A stretch of 64,000 nucleotides of DNA from Candidatus Endomicrobiellum trichonymphae (GCF_002355835.1 NZ_AP017459.1:248001-312000); one strand, 5' to 3'; shown: positions 28,647 to 38,416, counted from the stretch's first letter. Made by a program: numbers and translations. The notes: generated by a model from the letters alone, not told the origin.

Positions 28647-29935
28647 ACAATCAGCTCAAACTTGGAATTTTTGCCGCTATAGGATTTTTTGCGATAGTTG
28701 TTTCAATTGTTTCAACCGGAGCGTTTACGCTGACAAAAACTTATCATGTTTATGCAAAGTTCGACAATATTTCGGGTCTCACGCGGAAAGCCAAAGTTAA
28801 AATAGCTGGTGTTGAAATAGGAGTTTTAAGAGGTATTTCTTTGGACGATTCAAAAGCAAAATTAAAGCTTTTAATAAGGAAGAACATTGTTTTATACCAA
28901 AATGCTTCCGCGCACATTGCATCTATGGGAGTTATTGGAATGAAATACATTGAAATTATTCCGGGAGATGCAAGCTTTCCGAGATTGAAAAAAGGTGATT
29001 ATATATCGACGGTGCAGAGACCCTTTATTGAAGATACTTTCAATAATATCGTTAATAAAATTGCTAAAGCGTTGGACGACGACAAGGAAAGAGGTGATAT
29101 GATAGAAAATCTTGCCGCAGCATTATGTTCTCTTAAGCAAGTTTTAGATAATCTGGCGGCGCAGAACAATTAGATTGCGGCAATGTTAAGCAACTTTTAA
29201 TAAATTCTCAATTGATGTCGCAAAAATTTCTATGCAGAATAAGCAGGATTTAAGAGATACAATATCATTTATCAGAAATATTTCAGATAAAGTAAACGTA
29301 TTAATTGCCCGCATATATGACGGCAACGGACCGTTGCAGCTCTTATAAATGATGAACAGATAAGTGTAAAGACTTAAAAGAAACAATAACGTCTGCAAAA
29401 GAGGACTGCCGGCAGTCTCAATGATGTAATCGGAATAGTTGACAGATTACAGTTCGGCTGCTGGGATTATACCGGGGGATATAATTTTAGAGATGAGAAA
29501 TACAAAAACAATATCGGCGTTAGAATAGTGCCGGACAACAATAAGTTTTACTATTTGGGAATTACAAACAGCGTTTATAACCGCTCTGCGGCTGATAAAG
29601 ACAAAAAAAATGCTGTGAACGCTCTTTTGGGGGATTCATAATATCAACAAAAGCAGAAATTTACGGTGGAGTGATGAAGGTTTTGGATATTCGTTATGCG
29701 TTATACGCTGAAAGTTTATCTGAATGGCATATAACTTCCAGAGAAATAAACGCGGTCTGGAAATTGATGCAGGCATAAGATTTGGAATAACAGAATGGGA
29801 GGGGGGCTCTATGCCGGAGTTGCGATTGAAGATGTTTTGCATAAAGTATCGCGTGTGTATGCCTTAGGGTCGATGGATAAAAGTTTAACGGCGCTGCTTA
29901 GAATTATAGGTATTACCGCCGTTGCTTTGCGGTAA
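28643..29935 (+). pseudogene. mlaD: Pseudogene: MCE-domain substrate-binding protein MlaD
   Basis: The first 176 codons are open and give a membrane anchor followed by an MCE domain (VYAKFDNISGLTRKAKVKIAGVEIG). The stop at 29173 is followed by further matching sequence in shifting frames: a helical part (QDLRDTISFIRNISDKVNVL), then strand-rich pieces (DYTGGYNFRDEKY, KFYYLGITNSVYN) and a last part ending ALLRIIGITAVALR at 29935. Several frameshifts and stops separate these. The truncated protein might still be made, but with the ATPase gone it should have no transport role. Confidence 0.75.
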
Positions 29936-30003
29936 GCGTTCACTATCATCCTCTCTTCTCGTCAGTCAGTATAAGAACTTACTGCAAGAGGATATTTAAA
30001 CAA

Positions 30004-31371
30004 GTGAAAAAACGAAAAACAAGGTTTTTGTGTCAACACTGCGGTTATGAATCTGTCCAATGGCTTGGCAAATGTCCTTCTTGCGGAGCGTGGAACAGTT
30101 TTGCGGAAGAAAAGTTTTCATTGCCTGCCAGAACAGGTTCTCTTTCAAGACAGCTTACCGGATTTTCCTCTGAAGTTTTAAAATTAAAAGATATTTCAGT
30201 CAAAGATTTTTCAAGATACCAAACTGCAATAAAAGAATTCGACAATATGATAGGCGGAGGAATTGTACCGGGATCTTTAATACTTTTAGGCGGAGCGCCC
30301 GGAATTGGAAAATCTACGCTGATGTTGCATATATCGGATTCTTTAAGCGATAGCGGGACGGTTCTTTACATATCAGGCGAGGAATCCCTTTCTCAGGTTA
30401 AAGCGCGCGCTGAACGCCTTAAAGTAAAAAAGGATAATATTTTTTTAGCTTCTGAAACAAATCTTAAAAATATTATAGACGCCGTAAATAAAATAGATCC
30501 TAAGTTTCTGGTTATAGATTCAATTCAGACAACTTATCACCCCGATCTTTCAAGCGCTCCCGGCACAGTGGGACAGGTGAGGGAAACTGCGGCAGAGCTT
30601 TTAAGAGTCGCAAAATCAAAAAGTATTGCCGTGTTCCTTTTAGGACATGTTACAAAAGAAGGCGACTTGGCAGGTCCTAGGGTTTTGGAGCATATTGTCG
30701 ACACAGTGCTGTATTTTGAGAATGAACGCCGACAGACGTACAGAATTTTAAGAGCATATAAAAATAGGTTTGGACCTACAAGTGAAATCGGAATTTTTGA
30801 GATGGACTCTTCAGGACTTTCTGAAGTTTCAAATCCGTCGCTTATTTTTTTGGGAGAGCGTGCTGCGGAAGCTGCTGGAAATACTGTAACTGTGGCAATG
30901 GAGGGTACAAGACCTATTCTTTTGGAAGTTCAGGCTCTGACTGCAAGAACTACTTTTGGCATACCTCGCAGAATGGTTTCCGGATACGACGCAAACCGTA
31001 TTACAATTCTTATAGCAGTTTTGGAAAAAAGACTGAATCTTCCGCTTGAAGTGCAGGACGTTTTTATAAATATAGCAGGCGGCGTAAAGATTAAAGAAAC
31101 CTCTGCAGACTTAGCTGTTGCTTGTGCTATAATGTCTGCCAATTCTGGTTTTATATGTCCTAAAGATATTATAGTTTTCGGCGAGGTCGGTCTTGCCGGT
31201 GAAGTTCGTTCCGTAACTTTTACTGCGGAAAGACTTTCCGAAGCGGAAAAGCTCGGCTTTAAAAAAGCAATAATACCGAAAAGCAATTTAAAAAATTTGT
31301 CATATAAAGGTAAAATCGACGTGCTTGGAACAGAAACGCTAAGAAGCGCAGTCAAATTTTTAAGAAATTGA
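30004..31371 (+). CDS. radA: DNA repair protein RadA
   Basis: This 455-residue protein has the N-terminal zinc finger (Cys10, 13, 24, 27), a RecA-like domain with Walker A GGAPGIGKS, the RadA-specific KNRFG motif and a C-terminal Lon-like domain. It promotes branch migration during recombination repair. The start is GTG at 30004. It is intact although the genes on both sides are decayed. Confidence 0.95.
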   Translation: MKKRKTRFLCQHCGYESVQWLGKCPSCGAWNSFAEEKFSLPARTGSLSRQLTGFSSEVLKLKDISVKDFSRYQTAIKEFDNMIGGGIVPGSLILLGGAPGIGKSTLMLHISDSLSDSGTVLYISGEESLSQVKARAERLKVKKDNIFLASETNLKNIIDAVNKIDPKFLVIDSIQTTYHPDLSSAPGTVGQVRETAAELLRVAKSKSIAVFLLGHVTKEGDLAGPRVLEHIVDTVLYFENERRQTYRILRAYKNRFGPTSEIGIFEMDSSGLSEVSNPSLIFLGERAAEAAGNTVTVAMEGTRPILLEVQALTARTTFGIPRRMVSGYDANRITILIAVLEKRLNLPLEVQDVFINIAGGVKIKETSADLAVACAIMSANSGFICPKDIIVFGEVGLAGEVRSVTFTAERLSEAEKLGFKKAIIPKSNLKNLSYKGKIDVLGTETLRSAVKFLRN

Positions 31372-31925
31372 AGCTTTAAATGAGCGTTTTCCGCAAAGAT
31401 AAAGATTATTTTATTAAAAAATTTGCTTTTGTTTTTAATTTGCAATCAAACCTCAATAGCGGATACTCAAGAAAAAAACAGAGAGACAAGTTATTCTCCA
31501 CAGTAAATAGTTTGTGAAATGGAAATATGTTGATGATTTGATAAAACAAGACGGTATTTTTCATATTTTTGCCAGCAGCGATGTGCTGGAAGTTATGAGC
31601 AGGTTTTTTAAGGTTGTAAATTCTCAAGTCATTGCCAAAGGACAATTCCCTGAACAAAAGATAATGGTTAAATGTAGAGGAAATTTAAATGAGAAATGAT
31701 ATTCCCGTACAATTTAGATTTAATATCTTAAAACCGAGAACAATGAAGTTATTATTTGAAAAAATCCCGCAAACTAAAAAGTTTAGCGATAAGATTTTCG
31801 TTTATGTCGTTGCAGACAAACGATTTGGTAGTTGGTGATTTATAAAATAGAACATTTTTGCAACTCAATGGCTTCCGCAATTCCCATTTTCATCTTGTCA
31901 TCTTTTATGAACCGATATTTTAGTT
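31372..31925 (+). pseudogene. Unassigned decayed gene downstream of radA
   Basis: From about 31440 to 31830 several plus-strand frames carry protein-like sequence: QDGIFHIFASSDVLEVMSRF, AKGQFPEQKIMVKCRGNLNEK, then a broken end. The pattern FFKV...CRGNLNEK is faintly like DUF3108-type periplasmic proteins, but I would not name it. The rest, 31830-31925, holds nothing recognisable. Confidence 0.35.
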
Positions 31926-32459
31926 TTATGTCTGATTGAAAATTTTTTCTTCGACAAGTTTTGCAATGATATGTATTAGAAGTATATGACATTCTTGCGC
32001 TCTCGCAGGAATTTTTGACGGAGCGCAATAACACAAATCGCATATATTTTTCATTTTCCCGCCGTTGAGGTTTGTAAATCCTATTGTAAAAATGCCTGAC
32101 TTTTTTGCCGATTTCAAAGTTTTTATGATGTTTGGCGCGCTATAAAGACATCACCTTTTTGTCCAAAAGCTTCAAGCTGGCGACTGAAAGATTAATCGTA
32201 TCCGAAATCGTTTCCTATAGCGGTTATTGTCGATGTGTTTTCAGATAGAGCAATTTTTCAAACCCGTCGACCATCTCCGCAAAGCGTCTAAAGCAGAACC
32301 TCCGTTACCGCAGATAATTGTTTTTTTCTTATTTCTGTACATTTCAACAATTTTATATGCAACATTGTAAATACATTCGATATGCTTTGGTTTAAGCATT
32401 TTCTTTTTTGCTTCAACATTTTCATTGATAAGATTTTTAATAAATTTTTTGGTTTCCAC
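31926..32459 (-). pseudogene. gmhA: Pseudogene: phosphoheptose isomerase/DiaA-like SIS protein
   Basis: On the minus strand a GTG at 32459 opens ETKKFIKNLINENVEAKKKM and leads to the SIS motif ICGNGGSALDA. The frame then breaks, and the middle of the protein (the STSG part) is deleted or scrambled. The last 60 codons are clear again: GIFTIGFTNLNGGKMKNICD to AKLVEEKIFNQT. Intact GmhA makes the heptose precursor of the LPS inner core; DiaA is a close relative acting in replication initiation. I favour gmhA from the general pattern. Either way the gene is dead. Confidence 0.75.
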
Positions 32460-32487
32460 TGTTCTTTTTTTAAGTTTATGACCAAAA

Positions 32488-33837
32488 TTATCTTCCCAAA
32501 ATATATTTTGGCAGAAAGTTTGTGCTGACGCTGCCTTTGCGGAACTTTTCATTTGCCATGATTTTACTATGAAGGGCTGAAGTATTTTTAATGCCCTCTA
32601 TTTCAACTTCTCTCAAAGCTCTGGACATTCTTGCAATAGCTTCATCCCTGCTCTCGCCTAAAGCAATAATTTTTGCAATCAGGCTGTCATAAAAAGGAGG
32701 TATTGTATATCCCGAATAAACGTGCGTGTCCAGTCTTATTCCGGGACCTCCAGGCAAAAATAATTTGCCTATTGTTCCCGGCGAAGGAATAAAGTCTCTG
32801 TCAGGATCTTCAGCATTTATTCTGCATTCTATGGCGTGACCTAAAATATTAATTTTTTCAGGAACAATCAAAAGTTTTTCGCCTGCAGCAAGTTTTATCT
32901 GTTCTTTTACCAAATCTATTCCTGTAACCAATTCGGTAACGGGATGCTCTACCTGAATTCTCGTATTCATCTCTATAAAATAGAAATAGCCTTTTTTATC
33001 TACGAGAAATTCTACAGTGCCTACAGTGACATATTTTATGGCTTCCGCTGCATTTCTTGCGACTCTGCCCATTTTCTTTCTCAACGTATCGCTTATTAAC
33101 GGAGAGGGACTTTCTTCAATTAATTTCTGATGTCTTCTCTGTATGGAGCAGTCTCTTTCCGGAAGATAAGCTGTTTTCCCGTATTTGTCGCCGAGTATCT
33201 GGAACTCTATATGATGGGGTTCTTCAATGTATTTTTCCATATATATTTCAGGATTTCCGAAAGCGGCTTTGGCTTCTGTCTGTGCCATAACGATAGAATT
33301 CTTTAGGTTTTCTTTGGAAGTGACTATTCTCATGCCTTTTCCGCCGCCGCCTGCAGTTGCTTTAATAATAACGGGGTATCCTATTTTTTTGGCTGTATCA
33401 AAAATTTTAGGATCATCGACATTGACAGGACCGTCTGAACCGGGAATTACTGGAATACCTGACTTTTTCATAAGTTTTATAGCTGTAATTTTATTGCCCA
33501 TTTGTTCTATTGATTCTTTTGAAGGTCCGATGAAATTCAATCTGCAAGCTTCGCAAACTTCAGCAAAATAAGTGTTTTCAGCTAAAAACCCGTACCCGGG
33601 ATGGATTGCGTCCGCGCCAGAAATTTCCGCGGCTGCTATAATGCTTGGTATATTTAAATAACTTTCAGAAGCGCTTGCATCTCCTACGCATATAGATTGA
33701 TCGGCAAATTTTACATGCATACTTTCTCTGTCAACTTCTGAATGAATAGCAATGGTTTTAATACCCAGTTCTCTGCAGGCTCTTATAACTCTGCACGCTA
33801 TTTCACCTCTGTTTGCAATCAAAACTTTCTTAAACAT
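32488..33837 (-). CDS. accC: Biotin carboxylase subunit of acetyl-CoA carboxylase
   Basis: Starting at ATG 33837 (MFKKVLIANRGEIACRVIRA) gives 449 residues, the usual length, with AGGAG just upstream. An in-frame ATG at 33909 would add 24 residues of no known kind. The ATP-grasp fold has the glycine-rich loop ATAGGGGKGMR, EMNTRIQVEHPVTE and the C-terminal domain. It carboxylates biotin on the carrier protein using ATP and bicarbonate. It lies downstream of accB in the minus-strand order pepQ-efp-accB-accC. Confidence 0.95.
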   Translation of the reverse strand: MFKKVLIANRGEIACRVIRACRELGIKTIAIHSEVDRESMHVKFADQSICVGDASASESYLNIPSIIAAAEISGADAIHPGYGFLAENTYFAEVCEACRLNFIGPSKESIEQMGNKITAIKLMKKSGIPVIPGSDGPVNVDDPKIFDTAKKIGYPVIIKATAGGGGKGMRIVTSKENLKNSIVMAQTEAKAAFGNPEIYMEKYIEEPHHIEFQILGDKYGKTAYLPERDCSIQRRHQKLIEESPSPLISDTLRKKMGRVARNAAEAIKYVTVGTVEFLVDKKGYFYFIEMNTRIQVEHPVTELVTGIDLVKEQIKLAAGEKLLIVPEKINILGHAIECRINAEDPDRDFIPSPGTIGKLFLPGGPGIRLDTHVYSGYTIPPFYDSLIAKIIALGESRDEAIARMSRALREVEIEGIKNTSALHSKIMANEKFRKGSVSTNFLPKYILGR

Positions 33838-33912
33838 CTTATCTCCTGTTAAGATTGTTTGAAATGTTGAGAATGGAGTTTTCACAGAGTATCTTTTGTT
33901 CAACTCCAAACT

Positions 33913-34392
33913 TCACTCAAACTTCACTCTGTCTTTTCTTTCGCTCCTTTCACATTGTTTACTTGTATCCACCAGAAACAATTCTTGCCCGTATTCAACG
34001 GACTGTCCGTTTGATACAAGAATTTTTGATATTCTGCCTTTGATATTAGAGAGGATGTCTTTGATAATTTTCATAGCTTCAATTTGTCCAATTTTTTGTC
34101 CGACAACTATATTATCACCCTCTCTGACAAACGGAGGTTTGTCATTGCTTTGGGCGCTGGCAAATGTGCCGACCATTGTTGATTTGATAGCAGTGAGTAC
34201 TATCTTTTTATCTTCTTCTTTTTTATTTTTGACTTTGACTTCAGTTTCGATAGCCTCTTTTGCGTCAGGCGCTATAGCCTTTACATCGGTTTTTTTTAGA
34301 TATAGAGAATTATCTCCGCTTTGATATTGGATTTCTTCAATATCCGTATCTTTAATTGATTTTAAAAGTTCTTTAACTTCCTGCGAATTCAT
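33913..34392 (-). CDS. accB: Biotin carboxyl carrier protein (copy 2, beside accC)
   Basis: The 159-residue protein has an AccB-like N-terminal part, a lysine/glutamate-rich linker and a biotinyl domain with EAMKII (Lys108). It lacks the proline-rich thumb seen in the copy at 3.98 kb and ends with an unusual charged tail (CERSERKDRVKFE). GAGGT precedes the ATG. Its place between efp and accC is the standard accB locus. Both carriers keep the biotinyl lysine, so they may share accC or serve different partners; the sequence does not decide. Confidence 0.85.
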   Translation of the reverse strand: MNSQEVKELLKSIKDTDIEEIQYQSGDNSLYLKKTDVKAIAPDAKEAIETEVKVKNKKEEDKKIVLTAIKSTMVGTFASAQSNDKPPFVREGDNIVVGQKIGQIEAMKIIKDILSNIKGRISKILVSNGQSVEYGQELFLVDTSKQCERSERKDRVKFE

Positions 34393-34499
34393 TTTGACCT
34401 CATTAATTCAATTCCCCGCCAGATTGGGGAATTATTTATTCATTATTGTTTATATCGATGATATTAAACCTTTACGAAATTTAAAAAAGTAGTATTTTT

Positions 34500-35057
34500 T
34501 TAGGCTCTTTCCACGTATTCGCCGGTTCTTGTATCAACTTTTATTCTGTCGCCTTCTTTGATGAAAAGAGGTACATGTATGTCTGCGCCGGTCTCAAGTT
34601 TAGCTGTTTTCGTCGTATTTGAAACAGAATCGCCCTTGATTCCATGTTCCGCTTCGGCTATTGTCATTTCTATAATTACGGGAAGATCTATTCCGATAAG
34701 TTCATTTTCAAGATATATTGCTTCAACTTCAAGGTTTTCTTTAAGAAAATTTACCATTTTGCCCAAGAGTTCCGGATGTACGGTTATCTGTTCATAAGTG
34801 TCCATATCCATAAAGTTGAAGTTGTTGCTCTCTTTGTATAAAAACCGCTTTTTCTGCCTTCTAATGGTCAATGCTTTAAATTTTTCACCTGACTTAAAAG
34901 TGCGTTCAATAATACCGCCCTTTTTAAGATGTCTGAGTTTTACGCGCATTACAGCGCCGCCTTTGCCCGGCTTATGGTTTTGAAACCATGCAATCTGGTA
35001 AGGTTCTCCGTCAACTAAAATATTGGTCCCGTTTTTAAAATCTGATGTTGAGATCAT
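34500..35057 (-). CDS. efp: Translation elongation factor P
   Basis: At 185 residues this is a full-length three-domain EF-P. Domain I carries the loop KPGKGGA with Lys32 at the tip, the residue modified in many bacteria. It rescues ribosomes stalled at polyproline. The order pepQ-efp-accB-accC is widespread. No EpmA or EpmB gene is in the window. A short inverted repeat (34410-34433) lies between efp and accB. Confidence 0.96.
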   Translation of the reverse strand: MISTSDFKNGTNILVDGEPYQIAWFQNHKPGKGGAVMRVKLRHLKKGGIIERTFKSGEKFKALTIRRQKKRFLYKESNNFNFMDMDTYEQITVHPELLGKMVNFLKENLEVEAIYLENELIGIDLPVIIEMTIAEAEHGIKGDSVSNTTKTAKLETGADIHVPLFIKEGDRIKVDTRTGEYVERA

Positions 35058-35073
35058 CTTTATCTCCTGATTA

Positions 35074-36126
35074 TTAGTACACTGCTGAAGTCAACATTTC
35101 GCACCCGTTTTCTTTTATTAATATTGTATCTTCAATTCTCACACCGAATTCACCTTCAATGTATATGCCCGGTTCTACCGTAACTGCCATGTGCGTTAAA
35201 AAGACACCTTCGGCATTTGGCGCTAGCAAAGGCATTTCATGAATTTCTATACCTACTCCGTGACCGGTAGTGTGAATGAATTTATCTTTATAGCCGGCTG
35301 CTTCTATAATATTTCTTGCCGTTTTGTCTGCCCAGGATAGCGGCAGTCCGGCTTTTATTTCTTTCAAAACGGCATTTTGAGAGCTTTTTACAATGTTCCA
35401 GATTTTTTTTTGCTTGTCGTTAATTTTATCTAAAAAATATGTGCGTGTCAAATCCGAACAATAGCCATTGTACATGCAGCCTATATCCATCATTACTATG
35501 TCATTTTCGATTATTTTGCGATTTGAACTTCTGTGATGGGGATTAGCGGAATTCGCCCCTGAAGCAATTATAGGGATAAAACTCTCTGTTACCCGGTTTT
35601 TAGCAAACAATTCAATTACTCTGTAATGAATGTCAATCTCGCTTAAGCCCGGTTTCAGCTCTTCTTTAACTGTATTGCATACTTCGGATACAATCTGACA
35701 GGCTTTCTTGAGATTTTCAACTTCAACAGTGCCTTTTATAATTCTTAAACTGTCTAAAACACCGGTTTTTTTTATAAGATTGATTTTTTCATGGCTTAAA
35801 TTTTCATTTATTAAAATAAAATCTGCAGCGTTCATGTATTTCGGATTAATTAACAAAGAGTTTATTTTATCTTGTTTTAGAATTTTTACAACGGTCTTAT
35901 ATAGAGGCGATTCTGTGTGCATGCGTATATTCTGTTTCCCAAAATATTCCATTATCTGGTTTTCAATCATTTTTGAGCATATTATATGAGTGTTATCTTT
36001 TGCGTTTAAAAGCCAGAATCCGTCAAATTCCGCGCCTGTAAGATAAGAAGTTTCTTTTACGTTTGTAAAAAGAATACTTTCTGTTTGATATTTGCTTAAT
36101 ATTTTTTTTAATATTTTTTCTTTCAT
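35074..36126 (-). CDS. pepQ: Xaa-Pro peptidase (M24 family)
   Basis: Starting at ATG 36126 (MKEKILKKIL), which has GGAG six bases upstream, gives 350 residues; a longer frame from 36177 has no such site. The C-terminal pita-bread fold keeps all five metal ligands: D in MMDIG, D in CSDLTRTY, H in TGHGVGIEIHE, and E in VEPGIY and RIEDT. It removes residues next to proline in peptides. PepQ and PepP are not distinguishable here, so the symbol is tentative. Confidence 0.85.
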   Translation of the reverse strand: MKEKILKKILSKYQTESILFTNVKETSYLTGAEFDGFWLLNAKDNTHIICSKMIENQIMEYFGKQNIRMHTESPLYKTVVKILKQDKINSLLINPKYMNAADFILINENLSHEKINLIKKTGVLDSLRIIKGTVEVENLKKACQIVSEVCNTVKEELKPGLSEIDIHYRVIELFAKNRVTESFIPIIASGANSANPHHRSSNRKIIENDIVMMDIGCMYNGYCSDLTRTYFLDKINDKQKKIWNIVKSSQNAVLKEIKAGLPLSWADKTARNIIEAAGYKDKFIHTTGHGVGIEIHEMPLLAPNAEGVFLTHMAVTVEPGIYIEGEFGVRIEDTILIKENGCEMLTSAVY

Positions 36127-36170
36127 ATTTTCTCCGCTGGCTTTTGTTTTGTTGACCAAAAGTGGTTTAT

Positions 36171-36199
36171 TTGACAATTTATAATTATTTAGCTACACT
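36171..36199 (+). promoter_or_regulatory. Sigma70-type promoter of the cold-shock gene
   Basis: TTGACA at 36171-36176 and TACACT at 36194-36199 have a 17-bp spacer. The transcript would carry a leader of about 60 nt before the ATG at 36269, with AAAGGAG close to the start. Long leaders are typical of cold-shock genes. Confidence 0.7.
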
Positions 36200-36268
36200 A
36201 AAATAGCAATCGCGAGAAGTGATTGGAAATTAGTTATCCGCAAAGGATATGGAAAAGGAGTTGTAGTA

Positions 36269-36472
36269 ATGGCACAAGGCAAAGTTAAATGGTTTAACGA
36301 CCAGAAAGGTTATGGATTCATTTCTAATGATGATGGATCAGGAGATGTATTTGCACACTATTCAGCTATTCAGTCTGACGGTTTTAAGTCGTTGGCAGAA
36401 GGCGACAGTGTTGAGTTTGAAATTGTAAATTCAGACAAAGGACCTAAGGCGGCAAATATAAAAAAGATCTAA
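36269..36472 (+). CDS. Cold-shock domain protein
   Basis: This 67-residue single-domain protein has the RNA-binding motifs KGYGFIS (13-19) and DVFAHYS (26-32; the usual form is VFVHFS). It binds single-stranded RNA/DNA and acts as an RNA chaperone. It stands alone on the plus strand between the minus-strand pepQ and aroQ genes, with its own promoter and terminator. It belongs to the CspA group, but the exact paralogue cannot be named. Confidence 0.95.
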   Translation: MAQGKVKWFNDQKGYGFISNDDGSGDVFAHYSAIQSDGFKSLAEGDSVEFEIVNSDKGPKAANIKKI

Positions 36473-36483
36473 CCTTATTAATA

Positions 36484-36525
36484 CCTTAAAAGACCTCCGG
36501 GTATTTTCTTGGAGGTCTTTTAAGG
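36484..36525. terminator. Bidirectional terminator between the csp gene and aroQ
   Basis: A perfect 15-bp inverted repeat (36484-36498 and 36511-36525) surrounds a 12-base loop. The arms end in T-rich sequence on both strands, which suits the convergent genes on either side. Confidence 0.85.
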
Positions 36526-36545
36526 ATATGTTATTTAAAAACAGT

Positions 36546-36977
36546 TTACATTAAGGATACCATTTTTCTTAAAGCGAAAAGATAACCGTCAATTCCCAGT
36601 CCAGCAATTTGTCCTATCGCCTCAGCAGCGATATAAGATTTATGTCTGAATTCTTCCCTTGCGTAAATATTTGAGATGTGAACTTCGATCGTCGGTACGG
36701 AAATTGAAGATAAAGCGTCTCTTATTGTTATAGAAGTGTGAGTAAATGCTGCTGGATTTATAATAATTCCAAAAATCTTATTTATGCTGTCTTGGATTTT
36801 ATCTACAATCTTGCCTTCATGGTTTGATTGAAAAAATTCAACTTCAACTTTGAGCTCTTTTGCAAGTGAACTGAGGCTTTTTTCAATTTCTGCAAGAGTA
36901 ATGTTTCCGTAAACCGCAGGTTCTCTTATTCCTAACATATTTATATTGGGCCCGTTTAAAACAAGTATTTTTTTCAT
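36546..36977 (-). CDS. aroQ: 3-dehydroquinate dehydratase, type II
   Basis: The 143-residue protein shows the type II pattern: LNGPNINMLGIREPAVYG, the QSNHEGKIVD loop, NPAAFTHTS and VEVHISN-like EVHISNIYAREEFR. It converts 3-dehydroquinate to 3-dehydroshikimate. It overlaps the upstream aroB by 4 bp (ATGA), so two consecutive shikimate steps are translationally coupled. Confidence 0.95.
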   Translation of the reverse strand: MKKILVLNGPNINMLGIREPAVYGNITLAEIEKSLSSLAKELKVEVEFFQSNHEGKIVDKIQDSINKIFGIIINPAAFTHTSITIRDALSSISVPTIEVHISNIYAREEFRHKSYIAAEAIGQIAGLGIDGYLFALRKMVSLM

Positions 36978-38059
36978 TTGTTTTCTCCGGTAAAATTCTT
37001 TAAAACATTTAAAACAACATTATCTTTTACATAAGTGCTGACTGCTTTTCCTATATCTTTTATAAGAATAAATTTAATGTTTCCGTCAATAGATTTTTTA
37101 TCTTTTTTCATAAGAGAAAGCATCTGCCGGGCATTGTTTTTTGTACTTAAAGTAAAATCTGCTTTCTGCAAAAGGTTTTCAACTTCTTTATATGTTTCCG
37201 GTTTGCATATTCTTAATTTCAAAGAAAGTTTTACTGCAAAGAGCATTCCTACGGCAACCGCTTCTCCGTGTAAAAACTTTTTGTATTTTGTAGCCGTCTC
37301 AAGTGCATGAGCAAAAGTATGTCCGAAGTTCAGAACAGCTCTTAATCCCGTTATTTCTTTTTCATCTTTTTCAACGACTCTGGCTTTATAGGAACAGCTT
37401 TGATATATAATGTATTCAAAATCTTTTGGCGGTACGGTTCCATTTTCCAACGTATCGGATAAATAACTGTAGAATTTTTTATCAAAAGTAAAAGCGTATT
37501 TTATAATTTCAGCAAGTCCGTTTTTTATATGCCTTTCAGTTAGAGTGCTTAAAAAAGCAGAATTAATCCATACAAGATCGGGCTGGTAAAACACGCCTGC
37601 AATATTTTTCCCGCCTTTTATATTTACTGCGGTTTTTCCCCCGACTGAAGAGTCTGTCATTGCAAGCAGAGTCGTAGGCACTTGGATGTAATTTATGCCG
37701 CGCATATATGTTGCCGCAAAGAATCCTGCAACATCGCCGATAACTCCGCCGCCCAAAGCTATTGCGCAGCTTTTTCTGTCTATGCCGGCTTCAAGCGCTT
37801 TATCATATAAAAAAGATAAACTTTTTATATTTTTCCCGATTTCGCCGGCGCTTATAACTGCAGTTTTAACGTTGAAGCCTTTCCGTTTTAGTAAAACCGT
37901 AAAATATTTTAAATGAAGTTTTTCTACGTTTTTATCGGTAATGACAAAAAACATGTTTGTTTTTGCGGCTTTTGCTAATGCCGTAAAAAAATCATTTTCA
38001 GATTGTGAAATAACAATATCGTATTTCTTTGTTTTTAAATTTACAATTATTTGTTTCAT
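36974..38059 (-). CDS. aroB: 3-dehydroquinate synthase
   Basis: This 361-residue protein has the NAD-binding region with ALGGGVIGDVAGFFA, the VPTTLLAMTDSSVGGKTAVN motif and the metal-binding HGEAVAVGM and FGHTFAHALE. It cyclises DAHP to 3-dehydroquinate. It is the first gene of a two-gene minus-strand operon with aroQ. It is intact. Confidence 0.96.
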   Translation of the reverse strand: MKQIIVNLKTKKYDIVISQSENDFFTALAKAAKTNMFFVITDKNVEKLHLKYFTVLLKRKGFNVKTAVISAGEIGKNIKSLSFLYDKALEAGIDRKSCAIALGGGVIGDVAGFFAATYMRGINYIQVPTTLLAMTDSSVGGKTAVNIKGGKNIAGVFYQPDLVWINSAFLSTLTERHIKNGLAEIIKYAFTFDKKFYSYLSDTLENGTVPPKDFEYIIYQSCSYKARVVEKDEKEITGLRAVLNFGHTFAHALETATKYKKFLHGEAVAVGMLFAVKLSLKLRICKPETYKEVENLLQKADFTLSTKNNARQMLSLMKKDKKSIDGNIKFILIKDIGKAVSTYVKDNVVLNVLKNFTGENK

Positions 38060-38344
38060 AACTCTTTTAATGTAGGACTATTACGCTGCTGAGATTTTTT
38101 GAATAATATAAATTATCAGCATATAACTCTTGAAACTTCACATATTTTACTTTTACCTGAGTTTTTTTGCAAATATTTGCATATATTTTTCGGTTGCAGT
38201 CTTATTCTACCTTAAATCTGCCCATCGGTAAGAATTTAAACGCTTTAAGAGCAGCGGCATTTAATAATATTTTTATATGAGTTGAATTGAGAGTAGTAAT
38301 TGGGGATTATAAATGTCGGCTGTTTTAAAACGCTCCCCGATAAT
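38060..38344 (-). other. Gap between aroB and tRNA-Met
   Basis: Mostly AT-rich. On the minus strand around 38210-38280 a short frame reads ALKAFKFLPMGRFKVE followed by a stop, a possible end of a lost gene (some chemotaxis receptors end similarly). Too short to name. Confidence 0.25.

Positions 38345-38416
<72 letters not shown>

Noticed and set aside
31503-31699. 61-codon frame after radA as a real gene
   Set aside because: Protein-like sequence continues in other frames beyond its end, so it is better seen as part of a decayed gene.
34410-34433. 8-bp perfect inverted repeat between efp and accB as a terminator
   Set aside because: No T-run follows on the minus strand and accB-accC lie just downstream, so a strong terminator is unlikely; it could be weak attenuation or chance.
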